A program made the translations under genes and the position numbers. 64,000 bases of DNA from Candidatus Endomicrobiellum incisitermitis (GTDB lineage: Bacteria > Elusimicrobiota > Endomicrobiia > Endomicrobiales > Endomicrobiaceae): assembly GCA_031275795.1 (NCBI GenBank), contig JAISOG010000039.1, positions 1 to 64,000 of the forward strand. The letters run 5' to 3'. The notes below the pieces were generated by a model. It made no database searches. It was not told where the DNA came from and saw nothing but the letters and a program-made list of their open reading frames with translations. This document shows, in pieces, positions 44,452 through 54,909 of the stretch. Numbering within the stretch: position 1 is the first letter of the stretch; each line of letters opens with the position of its first letter.

Positions 44452-46566
44452 ATGAGCATGGCAAATATTCAAACCGCATTGCTTGAAATAGGCGTAGAAG
44501 AAATTCCTACGTCTTATATTGACCATGCTTTAGACCAAATTAAACAGTCTGCAACCGCAACTCTTACAAATTATGGTTTAAATTTTAACGACATAAAAAC
44601 TTACGCTACCCCTAGGAGACTTGTGCTAATTATTGAGGATCTTCATGAAAAAAGTAACGACATAACTGAAGAACTTTTAGGACCTTCTATAAAAGCTGCA
44701 AAAGATAGTATCGGCAATTTTACAAAAGCAGCGTTAGGATTTGCCACAAAAAATGATACTACAGTAGAAAAACTGCAAACAAAAGTCACTGAAAAAGGTG
44801 AATATCTCTGTTTTACAAAAAAAATTAAAGGTAAAAAAACACAAAAACTTTTAAAAACAATTTTCCCTGAAATTATAAAAAGTATAAGCTTCCCTAAAAG
44901 TATGACTTGGGAGGAAAGTGGCTTTAAATTTGCTAGACCTATAAGAAACATAGTTGCTTTATTTGGCAAAAATATAATTAACTTCAAAATTGCAGATGTT
45001 ACATCTTCTAATTGGACAATAGGCCTTCATTCTTACGATAACAGAAAAATAAAAATAGATTTACCTGAAAACTATCTATCTATATTAAAAAACAAATCTG
45101 TAATAGTAAATCAAGATGAAAGAAGAAAAGAACTAGAAAGTTCCATTAAATCTTCCATTAACAATATAGGCAACATATTACCTGACCAAGCACTTATTAA
45201 CGAAGTAAATTATCTTGTGGAGTATCCTAGTGCAATTTGTTGTTCTTTTGATAATAAGTACCTTAACCTTCCTAAAGAAGTTTTAACAGTATGTATGAGA
45301 AAAAGTCAAAAGTGTTTTGCTGTAAATGACAAAAGTGGAAATTTTTCAAACCATTTTATAGGAATAAAAAATGGTATTTCAAGATATCAAGACATAGTTA
45401 AAGAAGGTTATCAAAAAGTTGTCTCAGCAAGACTTGCTGATGCAGAATTTTTTTATAACAATGACTTAAAAAATGGTTTAGAAAATAATATTGAAAAGTT
45501 AAAAGGTGTTATGTTTCATAAAGAAATAGGAACTGTTTACGAAAAGGTTTTACGTATAAAACAAATTGCCTTGTTCTTGAACAAAGAATTCAATTTAAAT
45601 GTAGACAATGTCTTAATAGAAAAAGCTGCAATGTTGTCCAAAGCAGACTTAGTAAGTGAAATGGTTTTTGAATATCCCCAACTGCAAGGTATAATGGGCA
45701 AAATTTATGCTTTAAAACTTAAAGAAAGTTTAGAAGTTGCACAAGCATTACAAGAGCACTACTTTCCATTAACTTCTTCCGGAACTTTACCAACATCTAA
45801 ACTAGCTTCTATAATATCTATGGCAGACAAAATAGATACTTTAGCAACAAATTTTTCTATAGGTTTAGAACCGTCAGGCTCAGCAGACCCTTACGGTCTT
45901 AGAAGAACAGCCATAGGTTTTATAAGGATAGCTATAGAAATAGTACCATGGGAAGATTTATCGCAAGTAATAAAGCATGTTTTTGAGTTTATCCCAGATC
46001 ATATAAAAAATAACATAGCATCAACAAACCTTCAAGATAAATTAACAAACTTTCTATGGCAAAGAATAGAAAGTCTTATTGAAACTGAAGGATTTGATTC
46101 TTCCGAAATTAAAGCTGTTATAAATGAATCAAAAATATATGGAATTAAAAAACTTGCTTCATTAAAATTAAAACTTTTATCTTTACAAAAAGCAAAACAA
46201 AAAGGGGATTTTATTTCTGTTGCTGGCGTGTTTAAAAGAATAAACAATATTTTAAATCAAGCAAAAAAACAAAACATAAACATTAAAAGCACAGTAGACA
46301 AATCTTTACTTACTGAAGACTCAGAAAAAAATCTCTTTGAAAAAGCCACATTTTCAAAAGATCTAATTGAAAAATACACAACAAATAATGATTACGATAA
46401 AATATTTGACACAGTCTTAGAACTAAAAACAAGCATTGATTCTTTTTTTGATAAAGTTATGATTATGGTAAATGAAGAAAATATTAAACTTAACAGAATT
46501 TCTCTTTTAATGTACATAAAAAATATTTTTTCTGGGTTTATAGATTTTTCTATATTACAGAAATAA
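44452..46566 (+). CDS. glyS: Glycine--tRNA ligase beta subunit
   Basis: 704 aa. Starts LLEIGVEEIP, with conserved TPRRL, SFPKSMTWEESGFKFARPIRN, VCMRKSQKCFAV and KGVMFHKEIGTVYEKVLRI, an HD-like motif region (ADLVSEMVFEYPQLQGIMG) and the DPYGLRRTAIGFIRI motif before the C-terminal DALR anticodon-binding part. It binds tRNA-Gly for the alpha subunit. ATGAGCATG offers two starts; the first follows GGAG by 6-7 bases. Confidence 0.97.
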   Translation: MSMANIQTALLEIGVEEIPTSYIDHALDQIKQSATATLTNYGLNFNDIKTYATPRRLVLIIEDLHEKSNDITEELLGPSIKAAKDSIGNFTKAALGFATKNDTTVEKLQTKVTEKGEYLCFTKKIKGKKTQKLLKTIFPEIIKSISFPKSMTWEESGFKFARPIRNIVALFGKNIINFKIADVTSSNWTIGLHSYDNRKIKIDLPENYLSILKNKSVIVNQDERRKELESSIKSSINNIGNILPDQALINEVNYLVEYPSAICCSFDNKYLNLPKEVLTVCMRKSQKCFAVNDKSGNFSNHFIGIKNGISRYQDIVKEGYQKVVSARLADAEFFYNNDLKNGLENNIEKLKGVMFHKEIGTVYEKVLRIKQIALFLNKEFNLNVDNVLIEKAAMLSKADLVSEMVFEYPQLQGIMGKIYALKLKESLEVAQALQEHYFPLTSSGTLPTSKLASIISMADKIDTLATNFSIGLEPSGSADPYGLRRTAIGFIRIAIEIVPWEDLSQVIKHVFEFIPDHIKNNIASTNLQDKLTNFLWQRIESLIETEGFDSSEIKAVINESKIYGIKKLASLKLKLLSLQKAKQKGDFISVAGVFKRINNILNQAKKQNINIKSTVDKSLLTEDSEKNLFEKATFSKDLIEKYTTNNDYDKIFDTVLELKTSIDSFFDKVMIMVNEENIKLNRISLLMYIKNIFSGFIDFSILQK

Positions 46567-46623
46567 TTTTTCTACAAATATCGTCAATGTAAGTTGGTTT
46601 AATAGAGGTTTATTATAGATGCC

Positions 46624-46800
46624 ATGCTAGATGGTGCAGAAATGTTAGTACTTGTTGACAATAAAGGAAATGCAATATTGCCAATAGAAATTATTGACAG
46701 GCATGACAAACACATAATTTTAACCTATCAGCAGATCTCTACATACATTCCTGCTAATCTAATGCCTGACTTGACCATTTGGGCAAACACTCCACACTGA
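46624..46800 (+). CDS. Small hypothetical ORF or gene fragment
   Basis: 58 aa, ATG at 46624 and TGA at 46798-46800. Composition is protein-like (AEMLVLVDNKGNAILPIEIIDRH), and it ends YIPANLMPDLTIWANTPH. No ribosome site or family is recognised. Codons look normal for the genome. It may be the end of a decayed gene, because it lies in a region full of inserted repeats directly downstream of glyS. Confidence 0.3.
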   Translation: MLDGAEMLVLVDNKGNAILPIEIIDRHDKHIILTYQQISTYIPANLMPDLTIWANTPH

Positions 46801-46811
46801 TATTAAACAGT

Positions 46812-47055
46812 ATTACTTGAAACAGAAATAGTTAGTTTGGTCTAGTTTAGAACCTTATCATAGTTACCTAAAAAAGCAGCTTATGAGCAACAAACATTTA
46901 ATATTGCAAATTAGCAGTGTCTGAAGCAAAATTCATTTAAGTCTTTCTTGTCCTTTCATTTTGCGAGTTTGCTAATTTGATTAAATGTTTGTTGCGATTG
47001 CTCTAGTAACATAGTTAAGATTCTAAACTGGACCAAACAAACTATTTCTGTGTCA
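46812..47055. mobile_element. MITE-like repeat, copy B (best preserved ends)
   Basis: About 240 bp. Left end ACAGAAATAGTTAGTTTGGTC and right end (reverse complement) ACAGAAATAGTTTGTTTGGTC form long imperfect terminal inverted repeats, continuing through CTAGTTTAGAANCTTA and a second inner pair (GAGCAACAAACATTTAAT / ATTAAATGTTTGTTGCGATTGCTC). No open frame inside. No clear target duplication. Confidence 0.75.
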
Positions 47056-47067
47056 GTGGATATTGAT

Positions 47068-47440
47068 CTAGTTTAGAACCTTAACGGAGTTACCTCTAAG
47101 AGCATTCTATGAGCAATAAACATTTAATAGTTCAAAAGGGGTCTCTCTAAAAACCCTAATGCCTATAATTGCTGTGAATTTTTTGACAATGCAAGGCAAA
47201 AAACGCAGGGTTTATTGTGTCATAAACACAAGTTTTTTAACGCAGCAGTGTAGAAAAAGGCATAGTAAGGATATGCGTTAAGGTTTTTAGAGAGACCCTA
47301 TGCATTGTCTAAAACAAAATTCATTTATGTCTTTCTTGTCTTTTCATTTTGCGAGTTTGCTAAATTGATTAAATGTTTACTTGCGATTGCTCTTAGTAAC
47401 GTAGATAAGGTTCTAAACTAGACCAAACAAACTACTATAT
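47068..47440. mobile_element. MITE-like repeat, copy C, interrupted
   Basis: Same family as copy B, in direct tandem with it. Left arm ends at 47137 (GAGCAATAAACATTTAATAGTTCAAAA); the right part resumes at 47299 (GTCTAAAACAAAATTCATTTATGTCTTT...). The element is split by a different inverted-repeat element. Outer ends CTAGTTTAGAACCTTA and TAAGGTTCTAAACTAG are both present. Confidence 0.75.
47139..47298. mobile_element. Nested 160-bp element with 17-bp perfect terminal inverted repeats
   Basis: Ends GGGTCTCTCTAAAAACC and its exact reverse complement at 47282-47298; one mismatch later the match resumes with TAA. No coding capacity. It is inserted in copy C of the other repeat. The GGG..CCC ends suggest mobilisation by a DDE transposase, perhaps IS5-like, but no such gene is in the window. 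No target duplication is obvious. Confidence 0.75.
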
Positions 47441-47482
47441 GTCAAACATTGTTATAAAAAAGCAAATAAATAAAAATTTTAA

Positions 47483-50092
47483 CTAATTTACAGAGTTTTT
47501 CTTAAATTCTAAAGTTTCATTATCTCTTTTTGACACATCCACTGTTACAGTGTCACCTTCCTTAAAATCTCCTGAAATAATTTTTGAGGAAAGAGGGTTT
47601 AATAAATAATTTTGTATTGCTCTTTTTAAAGGTCTTGCACCAAAAGCAGGATCATAACCTTTTAAAGACAAAAAGTCTTTTGCTTTGTCTGACAACCTTA
47701 TATTGATTTTTCTTAACAAAAGACGGTCTTGTAATGTTTTAATTTGAATATCTACAATTTTATTTAGTTCATTAGAGTTTAAGTTTTTAAATATTATTAT
47801 TTCATCAATCCTATTTAAAAATTCTGGTCTAAAAAAAGCACGCAATTGTTGATTTATATTAATTTTAATCTCTTCATCATCTTTACCAGGCTGAATATAT
47901 TGTGAACCTATATTTGAAGTCATAATTACAACAGTATTTTTAAAATCAACTGTTGTACCTTGCCCATCTGTAAGCCTACCATCGTCAAACAGCTGAAGCA
48001 TAATATTAAAAACTTCCGTGTTTGCTTTCTCAATTTCATCAAACAAGACAACACAATAAGGTCTCCTTCTTACAGCTTCTGTAAGTTGTCCACCTTCTTC
48101 AAAACCAACATATCCAGGAGGCGCACCTATGAGCCGCGAAACGCTATGTTTTTCCATGTATTCAGACATATCAATTCTTACTATATTTTTTTCATCATCA
48201 AACAAAAGTTCCGCTAAAGCTTTTGCAAGTTCTGTTTTACCAACTCCAGTAGGACCCAAAAACAAGAATGAGCCTATAGGTTTATTTGGGTCAGAAATAC
48301 CAGAACGTGACCGCCTTAGAGCATTTGATATAGCAACTATTGCTTCATCTTGCCCTATGACTCTATTATGAAGGTTAGTTTCCATTTTAAGAAGCTTTTG
48401 AACTTCGCTTTGCATCATACGGCTAACAGGGACACCTGTCCACTTACTTACAACTTGAGCAATATCATCTTCATCAACTTCTTCCTTTAACATCTTTTTT
48501 TCTTTTTGAAGCTCAAGAAGTTTCTTGTTTTCCTCTTCAAGCTGTTTTTGCATATTTGGAATTTTTCCATAACGAATCTCTGCAACTAAGTTCAATTCAC
48601 CATTTCTTTCAGCTTTTTGTTCTTCAATTTTTATGTTTTCTATCTTTTCTTTAAGATGCCTTATTTGGGAAATAGAATCTTTTTCCTTTTCCCAATGAAC
48701 TTTCATATCGGCAGCTTCATGTTTTAGCTCATCTATCTCTTTTTCAATATTTAAAAGCCGCTCTTTAGATCCAGGATCAGTTTCTTTTTTTACAGCTTGT
48801 TTTTCTATTTCAAGTTGTCTTATTTTACGTTCAATAGAGTCTAACTCTGTAGGCATAGAATCTATCTCTATCCTAAGCCTACTTGCAGATTCATCAATTA
48901 AATCTATTGCTTTATCTGGCAAGTGTCTGTCTGTTATATATCGTGCACTTAAAGTTGCAGCTGACACCAATGCAGAATCCTTTATTTTTACACCATGGTG
49001 CACTTCATACTTTTCTTTTATTCCTCTTAAAATCGCTATTGTATCATCGATAGACGGCTCTCCTGCAAAAACAGGTTGAAAACGCCTTTCTAAAGCAGCA
49101 TCCTTTTCAATATATTTTCTATACTCATCTAAAGTCGTAGCTCCAACAAGACGAAGTTCTCCTCTAGCAAGCATTGGCTTTAACATATTAGCTGCATCAA
49201 CTGCACCTTCAGAAGCACCTGCACCCACTATTGTATGTAGCTCGTCTATAAATAAAATTACAGCTCCGTTTGCACTCTCAATTTCCTTTAGAACTGCTTT
49301 AAGTCTATCTTCAAACTCACCTCTATATTTGGCGCCTGCTATTAATGAACCTAAATCTAAAGCAATAATTTTCTTATGTTTTAAACTTTCTGGAACATCA
49401 CCTGAAACTATTCTTTGCGCAAGACCTTCAACTATTGCAGTTTTTCCTACTCCCGGATCCCCAATTATAACAGGATTATTTTTTGTCCTCCTTGACAAAA
49501 CTTGTACACATCTACGTATTTCTTCATCTCTACCTATAACCGGGTCTAACTTTCCTTTTTTGGCTAAATCAGTTAAATCCTTCCCATACTTTTCTAATGC
49601 TTGGTACTTATCTTCAGGATTTTGGTCTCTAACACGCTGATCCCCTCTGATACTTACAAGAGCTTTCAAAATAGAATCTTTTGAAATACCATATTTTTTT
49701 AATATCTTAGAAGACTTTTCTGAACCTTCTTCTGCAATTGAAATTAATATATGTTCTGTAGAAACAAACTCGTCTTTCAAATTTTTAGCAACCTTTTCTG
49801 AATTGTTTAAAATTTTATTTAAAACTGAAGACAAAAAAAGATTACCACCTGAAACTTTAGGTTTCTTTTCGAGTTCAGAAATTAACTCGTTAGAAATGTT
49901 TGCTAATAACATAGTCTCTTGACCAGTAGCAGCAATTTTTTTAATTATCGCTCCGACTATACCATCTTGCTGTTTAACCAATGCATACAATAAATGTTCT
50001 GAAGTTATCTCTTGATTTCCATAGTCTAAAGCTATATTTTGAGCGTCTGCTAAAGCTTCTTGAGACTTAACAGTAAACTTAGAAATATTCAT
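47483..50092 (-). CDS. clpB: ATP-dependent chaperone ClpB
   Basis: 869 aa. Clp-N repeat domain (1 to about 145), first AAA+ module with Walker A GDPGVGKT near 208 and Walker [11 protein letters not shown], a coiled-coil middle domain (about 410-525), and second AAA+ module with GPTGVGKT and [10 protein letters not shown]. Reactivates aggregated proteins with DnaK. 29 bp separate it from mfd, and no CIRCE element is seen in that gap, so it is probably expressed from the mfd transcript or a promoter inside mfd. Confidence 0.97.
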   Translation of the reverse strand: MNISKFTVKSQEALADAQNIALDYGNQEITSEHLLYALVKQQDGIVGAIIKKIAATGQETMLLANISNELISELEKKPKVSGGNLFLSSVLNKILNNSEKVAKNLKDEFVSTEHILISIAEEGSEKSSKILKKYGISKDSILKALVSIRGDQRVRDQNPEDKYQALEKYGKDLTDLAKKGKLDPVIGRDEEIRRCVQVLSRRTKNNPVIIGDPGVGKTAIVEGLAQRIVSGDVPESLKHKKIIALDLGSLIAGAKYRGEFEDRLKAVLKEIESANGAVILFIDELHTIVGAGASEGAVDAANMLKPMLARGELRLVGATTLDEYRKYIEKDAALERRFQPVFAGEPSIDDTIAILRGIKEKYEVHHGVKIKDSALVSAATLSARYITDRHLPDKAIDLIDESASRLRIEIDSMPTELDSIERKIRQLEIEKQAVKKETDPGSKERLLNIEKEIDELKHEAADMKVHWEKEKDSISQIRHLKEKIENIKIEEQKAERNGELNLVAEIRYGKIPNMQKQLEEENKKLLELQKEKKMLKEEVDEDDIAQVVSKWTGVPVSRMMQSEVQKLLKMETNLHNRVIGQDEAIVAISNALRRSRSGISDPNKPIGSFLFLGPTGVGKTELAKALAELLFDDEKNIVRIDMSEYMEKHSVSRLIGAPPGYVGFEEGGQLTEAVRRRPYCVVLFDEIEKANTEVFNIMLQLFDDGRLTDGQGTTVDFKNTVVIMTSNIGSQYIQPGKDDEEIKININQQLRAFFRPEFLNRIDEIIIFKNLNSNELNKIVDIQIKTLQDRLLLRKINIRLSDKAKDFLSLKGYDPAFGARPLKRAIQNYLLNPLSSKIISGDFKEGDTVTVDVSKRDNETLEFKKNSVN

Positions 50093-50121
50093 TTCTCCTC
50101 CTATTAGAAGACTAATAATAA

Positions 50122-53100
50122 CTATTTTTTTGCACTAAACATATTGGACTGTAAGTCTACTAAAAAGTTTTTTATATATTCAACTATATTTACGTTATAT
50201 GTATCTTTTATTAATTTAAAAACATAATGTTTACCAGGAACAAACTCTATTTTATTTGAATAATCATTTATTAACCTTGTAATATCTAAATTAGAAAAAT
50301 CTAAAGTTTTAAAAAAGTATATATATATATACTTAATATCTTCAGAAATTCTTTCTATCCCTATTTTTTGAGCTAAAAGTCTTAAATTGGTTATATTTAA
50401 TAACATCTGTGTTTCTTGTGGAATCTTTCCGAAACGATCTAAAAGTTCTAATTTTATACCATCTAATGCTTCTTGACTACTTGCATCAGAAAGTTTTCTA
50501 TAAAATAAAATTCTTATATCCTCTTGAGCAATATAATCTTGAGGAATCAACGCATTAATCTGTAAATCTATAACTGTATTTTCTTGTGTTTCTGTTTTTG
50601 CTATGTCCTCATTTCCTTTAAGTTTACTGCCTTCCTCTTTTAAAAGCTTAGAAAACATATCATAACCTATATCTCTTACAAAACCGTGCTGGCTTTTAGA
50701 CAAAATACCACCAGCACCTCTAATTTCTAAATCCTTTAACGCAAGCCTAAACCCAGAACCTAACTCGCTAAAATCTTTCATGGCCTCAAGCCTTTTAGTT
50801 GCTTCATCGCTTAACATTTTATCCTTATACAATAAGTAACAATAAGCCTTTTGTCCATTTCTGCCAATTCTTCCCCTCAACTGATAAAGCTGTGAAAGAC
50901 CAAAACTTTCCGCCTCTTCTATTATCATAGTGTTAACTGAAGGGATATCAAGTCCAGACTCTATTATCGTAGTGGCAATCAAACCATCTAATTTTAAATT
51001 TATAAATTTCCACATTACATTCTCTATGTCTTTAGTGCGCATCTGCCCATCAATAACGCCAAGTCTTAATCCAGAAATAAGTTTTTCAATAGTGCGCGCT
51101 TTTGTTAAAATTGTTTCAACTTTATTATAAACATAAAAAAACTGTCCACTTCTTGATAACTCAGCTTCAATAATAGTTTTTACTAAGTTGTCATCATATA
51201 ATGCAAGGTTTGTCTCTATAGGTAACCGTCCATATGGAGGTGTCTCTATTAAAGACAAATCTCTAAATCCAGACAACGCAGAAGACAATGTTCGAGGAAT
51301 TGGAGTTGCTGAAAGTAACAAAATGTCTATATGTTTTTTTAAAGATTTAATTTTTTCTTTTTGTTTTACACCAAACTTATGCTCTTCATCTATTATTAAA
51401 AGCCCTAAATTTTTAAAGTCTACATCTTTCTGCAATAATCTATGAGTACCAACAACTATATCTATTGCACCTTTTTTTAGGTCTTCTATTGTTTTTTTCT
51501 GTGCGTACTTAGACTGAAACTTACTTAAAACAACAACGCGTGTTGGGAAAATAGACAATCTATCAGAAAAAGTATTGTAATGTTGTTGTGCTAAAACTGT
51601 TGTAGGCACAAGCACAGCAACTTGCTTACCATTTGTTACCACCTTAAAAGCTGTGCGTAGCGCAATTTCAGTTTTCCCGTACCCAACATCACCACAAATT
51701 AGCCTTTCCATGGGATAACTTTTAGAAAAATCATTGTTTATATCTTCTATAGCTTTTAATTGACCTTGAGTTTCCTCATATGGAAAAGAGTCTTCTAGTT
51801 CTTTTTCCCAAGTTGTTTGCTTTTCTAAAGGTAGCCTTTTAACTAAACTTCTCTGCACGTAGAGCTGTAAAAGTTCTTGAGCAAACTTTGCAACAGCTTC
51901 ACGTACTCTAGATTTTACTCTTTCCCAAGAAAGAGTATCCATGGAGTACAATTTAGGTTTAACTCCTTCAATGCCAATATACTTTTTTACTGTCTTTATC
52001 TCTTCAGGAGGGACATAAAGTTTGTCTGAATTTTTATATTCTATACACAAATACTCACTAACACTATTTTGCCTTGAAATTGTTTTTAGTCCAACGTATC
52101 GCCCTATTCCGTATTTTTCGTGTACAACATAGTCCCCTTGCGATATTTCCCAAATCCCTTCTAAACGTCTACCTTCTTTAACTTTGGGAAAATTTATAGG
52201 CCTTTTTTTATAAAGCATTTGCCTGCTAGAAACAAACAGCGTTTTTAAACTGTCTAAATAAAATCCTTCAGACAAATTACCGCACAAAAATTCAATATTT
52301 TTACAATTTAACTTGCTATCATATAAAATATCTACAATACGCTCTCTTTGGCCATCGTTGGCACAATAAATTTTAATCTTAACATTTTGACTTAAGAAAT
52401 CCTTCAGCAATTTCACAAAAAAGATTGTATCGCCTTGAAAGCCCGTAAAACTTTTATACCCCATATATTTTGATTTCACATTTAGCGGACTATTAATAAG
52501 AAGATCACATTTGTTAAGTTTTTTTTCTTCTTGTTTATCAATTGCATAGTCAAAATATATTATCGTTTCACTTTCTTTATTATTGTAAAAGAAATAATCT
52601 TTGATAGTAAAACTGGAAGCAGAAATATTTACAGGAAATATCCAAACGTCTTTTAACGTAATATTTGAAAGTTGACTAGCTAAATCAAAACATCTTAAAG
52701 TTTCAATATTATCGTACTCAAAAACAATTCTCACTGGCATATCCAAAGATAATGGCCATACATCTACAATTTCACCTCTAACTGCAAACTGCAGTTTTTC
52801 TTCTACATAATTTGTTCTTGTATATCCAAAAAAAGATAAAGATAATACAAGTTCGTTTAAAGTATACGATTTTCCTGCAGTGATTTTAATGCCTAAATTG
52901 TCTTTGGGATTAGAAACTTTTATATTTATTGAATTATCAGTTGCACACACTATAAAATTATTTAACATTTTTATTTTTTCTGTAGTGACAATTCTTGTTT
53001 GCACATCGTCATACGGAAATAAAAAAATGTCGATACTATCTTTAAAAAAACACTTTAAATCATCATAAAAAGAATTTAGTTCTTCAGATTTAACAAAAGT

Positions 53101-53205
53101 GAAAATACGAAGTGTAGAATTGTTTAGACTTTTTACTTGGTTAATATACCTAAACAAAAAATGCGCTTTTGCAGATACGTTAACTCCTGACAAATAAGTT
53201 ATCAT
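50122..53205 (-). CDS. mfd: Transcription-repair coupling factor Mfd
   Basis: 1027 aa, somewhat shorter than the usual ~1150. N-terminal UvrB-like region, RNA polymerase-binding domain starting [17 protein letters not shown] (about 353), then a RecG-like translocase: motif [14 protein letters not shown], motif II DEEHKFG, motif [12 protein letters not shown], and motif [18 protein letters not shown]. The TRG-like end includes [22 protein letters not shown]. It removes stalled polymerase at lesions and recruits UvrA. The shortening is mostly in the N-terminal domains, so UvrA recruitment might differ (inference). Confidence 0.95.
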   Translation of the reverse strand: MITYLSGVNVSAKAHFLFRYINQVKSLNNSTLRIFTFVKSEELNSFYDDLKCFFKDSIDIFLFPYDDVQTRIVTTEKIKMLNNFIVCATDNSINIKVSNPKDNLGIKITAGKSYTLNELVLSLSFFGYTRTNYVEEKLQFAVRGEIVDVWPLSLDMPVRIVFEYDNIETLRCFDLASQLSNITLKDVWIFPVNISASSFTIKDYFFYNNKESETIIYFDYAIDKQEEKKLNKCDLLINSPLNVKSKYMGYKSFTGFQGDTIFFVKLLKDFLSQNVKIKIYCANDGQRERIVDILYDSKLNCKNIEFLCGNLSEGFYLDSLKTLFVSSRQMLYKKRPINFPKVKEGRRLEGIWEISQGDYVVHEKYGIGRYVGLKTISRQNSVSEYLCIEYKNSDKLYVPPEEIKTVKKYIGIEGVKPKLYSMDTLSWERVKSRVREAVAKFAQELLQLYVQRSLVKRLPLEKQTTWEKELEDSFPYEETQGQLKAIEDINNDFSKSYPMERLICGDVGYGKTEIALRTAFKVVTNGKQVAVLVPTTVLAQQHYNTFSDRLSIFPTRVVVLSKFQSKYAQKKTIEDLKKGAIDIVVGTHRLLQKDVDFKNLGLLIIDEEHKFGVKQKEKIKSLKKHIDILLLSATPIPRTLSSALSGFRDLSLIETPPYGRLPIETNLALYDDNLVKTIIEAELSRSGQFFYVYNKVETILTKARTIEKLISGLRLGVIDGQMRTKDIENVMWKFINLKLDGLIATTIIESGLDIPSVNTMIIEEAESFGLSQLYQLRGRIGRNGQKAYCYLLYKDKMLSDEATKRLEAMKDFSELGSGFRLALKDLEIRGAGGILSKSQHGFVRDIGYDMFSKLLKEEGSKLKGNEDIAKTETQENTVIDLQINALIPQDYIAQEDIRILFYRKLSDASSQEALDGIKLELLDRFGKIPQETQMLLNITNLRLLAQKIGIERISEDIKYIYIYFFKTLDFSNLDITRLINDYSNKIEFVPGKHYVFKLIKDTYNVNIVEYIKNFLVDLQSNMFSAKK

Positions 53206-53329
53206 AGCTTATAAAATGAGTTTGTCCTTTTAGTTATAGAGAACTATTAAACCACTAAAGTTAATCTAGATATCTACGGTACCAGAGCAATCGCACAGAC
53301 ACTCAAATTTTGTATCAGTTCAGTAGTTT

Positions 53330-53392
53330 TTGGTTGATCTAGTTTAGAACCTTAACTCCGTTACTAGAGCAATCACAATAAACAATTAGCAA
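53330..53392. mobile_element. MITE-like repeat fragment, inverted
   Basis: Reverse-complement match to the right end of the family: GATCTAGTTTAGAACCTTAA, then TTACTAGAGCAATCACAATAAACA and ATTAGCAAACTT with an internal gap of several bases. Only one arm remains. A further 'agagcaatcgca' lies at about 53285-53296. Confidence 0.6.
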
Positions 53393-53407
53393 ACTTCCCT
53401 CCACCTC

Positions 53408-53630
53408 ATAGTAGTTAGCTTGGTCTAGTTTAGAATCTTATCGGAGTTACCTCAAAGAGCAGCTTATGAGCAATAAACATTTAATATTTCAAATTAGCAC
53501 TGTTTGAAGCAAAATTCACTTATGTCTTTCTTGTCTTTTCATTTTGCGAGTTTGCTAATTTGATTAAATGTTTATTGCGATTGCTCTTAGTAACGTAGAT
53601 AAGATACTAAACTGGACCAACAAAACTAAT
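53408..53630. mobile_element. MITE-like repeat, copy D
   Basis: About 220 bp with both arms: TAGCTTGGTCTAGTTTAGAA at the left and the matching ACTAAACTGGACCAACAAAACTA at the right; inner arms GAGCAATAAACATTTAAT and ATTAAATGTTTATTGCGATTGCTC. The centre is nearly identical to copies A-C, which shows recent spread or conversion. Confidence 0.75.
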
Positions 53631-53707
53631 ATATGTCAGGGGGAGGTGGAGGCAAGTTTGACTGTCTGTGCAGCGTATTAGCGGTTGCTTAATGACTAGA
53701 AAACTAT

Positions 53708-53846
53708 GCTGGCTTGATCTAGTTTAGAATCTTAACGGAGTTACCTCAAAGAGCGACTTATGAGCAATAAACAGATAAGTCTTTTTTGTCTTATTATTTT
53801 GCAAGTTTGCTAATTTGATTAAATGTTTACTTGCGATTGCTCTTGT
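53708..53846. mobile_element. MITE-like repeat, copy E, internally deleted
   Basis: Left end GCTTGATCTAGTTTAGAATC and GAGCAATAAACA, then a jump to GATAAGTCTTTTTTGTCTTATTATTTTGC and the right arm TTAAATGTTTACTTGCGATTGCTC. The outer right end is missing. About 80 bp shorter than copy D. Confidence 0.7.
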
Positions 53847-53995
53847 AGATTGATAAAAGATTTTTGTCTATCATTCTTTTTCTTTTATCGCTTTTGAAAG
53901 TTAATATAATAAATGTGTATGAGACTAGTTTAATGGTCAATAAAATAAAATATAATTTTGTATAATATGAAAAAATATAAAAAGGGATATAGAAA

Positions 53996-54493
53996 ATGAA
54001 AAAAGCTCTTACTTTGTTTTTAATTTTGTTGTTTGCTGACATTCTTTTATTTGCACAAGACGTAAATATGAATCTTTTTAGAATAGAAAGAAATAAAAAT
54101 AGTAATGTTGTGATGTATGATGTAAGAGTTTTGCCAGATGGTTCTATAGATAAAGAAAATCCAATGGATGCTTATTGGATTATGAATGCTGAACAAGGAC
54201 AACGTGATGAAATTTCTGCTTTTGAAAAAAAAGCTTATGGATATAATATTAAATATAATGATGATGGTTATTATGATTTAGCTTTAAAAGCAGTTTCAGA
54301 TAGACCAATGAAAGTTGTAAGTGTTGGTGGGAAATATAAAGCTGAAATTATAATTAATAAAAAAAATGCTTATCTTTCAAGAGTATATGTTTTTGCAAAT
54401 GATAGTTTTATACCAAAAGTAGAATATATAATTCTTACTGGTACGGATAAAAAATCTGGTGCTAAAGTGACAGAAAAAATTATTACAAAATAA
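53996..54493 (+). CDS. DUF4833 domain secreted protein
   Basis: 165 aa with a signal peptide (1 to about 21, cleavage near LFAQ-D). Residues 27-160 show the DUF4833 pattern: LFRIERNKNSNVVMYDVRVLPDGSID, PMDAYWIMNAEQGQ, and FEKKAYGYNI with a C-terminal EYIILTGTDKKSGA strand. The function is unknown; these are small periplasmic proteins. TATAAT is visible at about 53961, and AAGGGA precedes the ATG. Codons are richer in GGT and GTT than in the minus-strand genes nearby. Confidence 0.8.
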   Translation: MKKALTLFLILLFADILLFAQDVNMNLFRIERNKNSNVVMYDVRVLPDGSIDKENPMDAYWIMNAEQGQRDEISAFEKKAYGYNIKYNDDGYYDLALKAVSDRPMKVVSVGGKYKAEIIINKKNAYLSRVYVFANDSFIPKVEYIILTGTDKKSGAKVTEKIITK

Positions 54494-54570
54494 TTTTAAA
54501 AAGTATTTTGTAAATAATATATAATTTCAGATTACATTTGATGGCATTTTTTCAAGGGAGGATTGTAAAA

Positions 54571-54891
54571 ATGGCAAACTTGAAATCAGTGTTTTATGTC
54601 ACTGTAGGACTTGCATTAAAAGGTAAAGAAAAGGTTGAAAAAGTCGCTAAAAAGTTTGTAAAAGAAAACAAGATAGAAGAGAAAGAAGGCAAGAAATTTG
54701 TTGATAACGCAATCAAGCATGCTGAAGAAACTAAAAAAGAGTTAGCAAAGAAAATAACAGAGACTGTTAAAAGTACTATAAAAAAAATGGGACTTATTAC
54801 CCACAAAGAAGCGCGTAAAATTGCGCAAAGGTTTACTGGTGACAAAGTTAACTTTAAAAAGAGTAAAATCAAATCACGTGTTAAAAAATAA
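54571..54891 (+). CDS. Phasin-like small helical protein
   Basis: 106 aa from the ATG at 54571, which follows GGGAGGAT; a longer frame from 54538 lacks a ribosome site. The protein is almost wholly helical and lysine/glutamate-rich, with the phasin-type N-terminus (FYVTVGLALKGKEKVEKVAKKFVKE) and a central amphipathic heptad region. Phasins coat polyhydroxyalkanoate granules, and no PHA synthase is in the window. An alternative is a small coiled-coil chaperone or DNA-associated protein. Confidence 0.6.
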   Translation: MANLKSVFYVTVGLALKGKEKVEKVAKKFVKENKIEEKEGKKFVDNAIKHAEETKKELAKKITETVKSTIKKMGLITHKEARKIAQRFTGDKVNFKKSKIKSRVKK

Positions 54892-54909
54892 TTTTTAGAT
54901 GTAAACTTA

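Noticed and set aside
50093..50121. CIRCE heat-shock operator before clpB
   Set aside because: No TTAGCACTC-N9-GAGTGCTAA-like repeat in the short gap.
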